Source: Bradyrhizobium valentinum
GTDB taxonomy: Bacteria > Pseudomonadota > Alphaproteobacteria > Rhizobiales > Xanthobacteraceae
Assembly: GCF_001440405.1 (NCBI RefSeq)
Contig: NZ_LLXX01000005.1
Coordinates: 1-41,493, forward strand
Reading direction: 5' to 3'
DNA length: 41,493 nt
The notes under the pieces are model-generated. The model saw only the letters and a list, made by a program, of their open reading frames with translations, did no database searches and had not been told where the DNA came from. Of the stretch, positions 40,766 to 41,493 are shown one piece after another (position 1 is the first letter of the stretch; each line of letters starts with the position of its first letter). A program made the translations under genes and the position numbers.

Positions 40766-41425
40766 TCAAGGCCGTCGTCCGACTGCCGCCGACGATGGCG
40801 CATGGCATATGGTCGGATTTCCATCATCGACATGGCCGGGATCGCGACTGTGGTTCTCAGCCTCGCTGCGGTCGCCATCGTCATGTACTCCGTTTGGTGA
40901 ATGCAGCATCACCGCCCGGTCCTGCCACGGCATCGTCGGCAGTGACGGCACCCGGCGTTGCATGGAAGGTCGCACGGATCGTGCGAGCGTCATGGGCTTC
41001 GGCGGGCTGGAGCGAACCTTCGCTCCATTGCGCGGCTTCGGCTCCAGATCTCGTGATTTCACGAGATGTTCCCGCCGCCGCTCAAAGGTCCGATGCGGCT
41101 TCAGTTCCCGCGCCAGTGCCGCCAACCGCTTGGCCTCGACCTCATCAACCGTGCGCCAGCGGTTACTGAACCTGAACACGTTGACGAGGCGCGGTCCCGG
41201 CTCGATCTCGATCAGGCCGAGATGGTCGAGCAGCTTCAGCGAGGGCGACACCGACTTGCGTGCGATGCCGTGGTCGAGCCGGAAGTCGATGCAGGACACG
41301 CTCGCGCTGCTAATCGCCATGATCTCGTGTGGAGTTGCGCCAGACTCGGCGAGCGCCGTTAGGCCTAGATGGTATTTACTATCACGGGCCAGCTGCAAAT
41401 ATCTGAATAAATAGAAGAGTTCCAT
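40766..41425 (-). CDS. Winged-helix-like hypothetical protein
   Basis: The N-terminal 105 residues (MELFYLFRYLQLARDSKYHL, SSASVSCIDFRLDHGIARKS, VSPSLKLLDHLGLIEIEPGP and NVFRFSNRW) look like a winged helix. The order is a recognition-helix region followed by a beta-wing ending in VFRFSNRW. The rest is basic and low complexity and is antisense to a plausible membrane micropeptide. The true protein may therefore end nearer 41100, or a frameshift may be present. Related proteins occur as putative replication or host-factor genes on rhizobial islands. The start at 41425 has no strong ribosome-binding site. Confidence 0.5.
   Translation of the reverse strand: MELFYLFRYLQLARDSKYHLGLTALAESGATPHEIMAISSASVSCIDFRLDHGIARKSVSPSLKLLDHLGLIEIEPGPRLVNVFRFSNRWRTVDEVEAKRLAALARELKPHRTFERRREHLVKSRDLEPKPRNGAKVRSSPPKPMTLARSVRPSMQRRVPSLPTMPWQDRAVMLHSPNGVHDDGDRSEAENHSRDPGHVDDGNPTICHAPSSAAVGRRP
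40802..40900 (+). CDS. Possible 32-residue membrane micropeptide
   Basis: The frame encodes MAYGRISIIDMAGIATVVLS and then LAAVAIVMYSVW, one perfect transmembrane helix preceded by a short basic N-terminus. No frame of this length needs to encode such a helix by chance, and the aromatic end (MYSVW) fits a membrane boundary. No good ribosome-binding site is seen, which lowers confidence. It would be an inner-membrane micropeptide of unknown role. Confidence 0.4.
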   Translation: MAYGRISIIDMAGIATVVLSLAAVAIVMYSVW

Positions 41426-41493
41426 AGCATTCGATGAGCGAAATCCCAGATGTCGGGAGCCGCGGCGAACTAGATGCCACGCATCCTATGATC

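Noticed and set aside
1..41493. CRISPR array, rRNA, tRNA or replication origin
   Set aside because: No regularly spaced repeats with unique spacers, no rRNA-like blocks, no drawable tRNA cloverleaf and no origin-type repeat cluster were seen.

Overview
The window looks like chromosome of an alphaproteobacterium close to Bradyrhizobium. This rests on recognised families rather than a database search: a cytochrome c biogenesis cluster in the cycHJKL order, FixJ-like and Crp/Fnr regulators, a perfect FixK/FNR-type palindrome, and several small conserved proteins that I know mainly from Bradyrhizobiaceae. No rRNA, tRNA or CRISPR array was recognised.

Left part, 1-13.6 kb: dense and core-like. 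A TonB-dependent receptor, cut by the window edge, carries an extra C-terminal opacity-type beta-barrel. It converges on an exbB-exbD-tonB operon that would energise it. Divergent from exbB is ccmI-ccmE-ccmF-ccmH (cycHJKL), which makes c-type cytochromes. After it come a frameshifted DUF1993 gene, an unrecognised protein, a DegP/HtrA protease with a clear terminator, and an OmpR-type response regulator with no kinase gene beside it.

Middle part, 13.6-28.4 kb: an accessory, decaying region that begins directly behind the response regulator. It opens with a small operon on the minus strand (ribbon-helix-helix protein, unknown protein, helix-turn-helix protein). Broken genes follow: serine resolvase, two integrase ends, adenylate cyclase, IS30 transposase, LuxR-type regulator, amidohydrolase and an ABC substrate-binding protein. 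An intact C-terminal processing protease sits among them. From 22 to 27.5 kb lies a regulatory cluster: a Crp/Fnr protein, a complete FixJ-like regulator, a stand-alone receiver, and a second FixJ-like protein that has lost its DNA-binding domain. Small Bradyrhizobium-type proteins (DUF3606 and others) are scattered among them.

28.9-33.7 kb: genes on the plus strand for an alpha/beta hydrolase, an NmrA-like NAD(P)-binding protein, a secreted cupin, a metallo-beta-lactamase-fold hydrolase, a nitroreductase broken by one stop codon, and a four-helix membrane protein. A tandem palindromic repeat precedes the hydrolase. A 219-bp element with perfect inverted ends follows the block.

Right part, 34-41.5 kb: a frameshifted gene, then a compact FtsZ paralogue with a very short linker but a recognisable C-terminal peptide. 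On the minus strand lie two unknown proteins, two separate SRAP (YedK/HMCES) C-terminal remnants, several proteins under 60 residues, and a HIRAN-domain protein next to a DUF2806 protein with a nested hairpin between them. The window ends with a coupled pair of phage/island-type genes, a possible 32-residue membrane peptide and a winged-helix-like protein. The best candidates for something undescribed are the receptor-porin fusion, the compact FtsZ, the DUF2806-HIRAN pair and the regulatory cluster around the FNR-type site. Many single-base frameshifts recur, so sequencing error should be excluded before decay is concluded.
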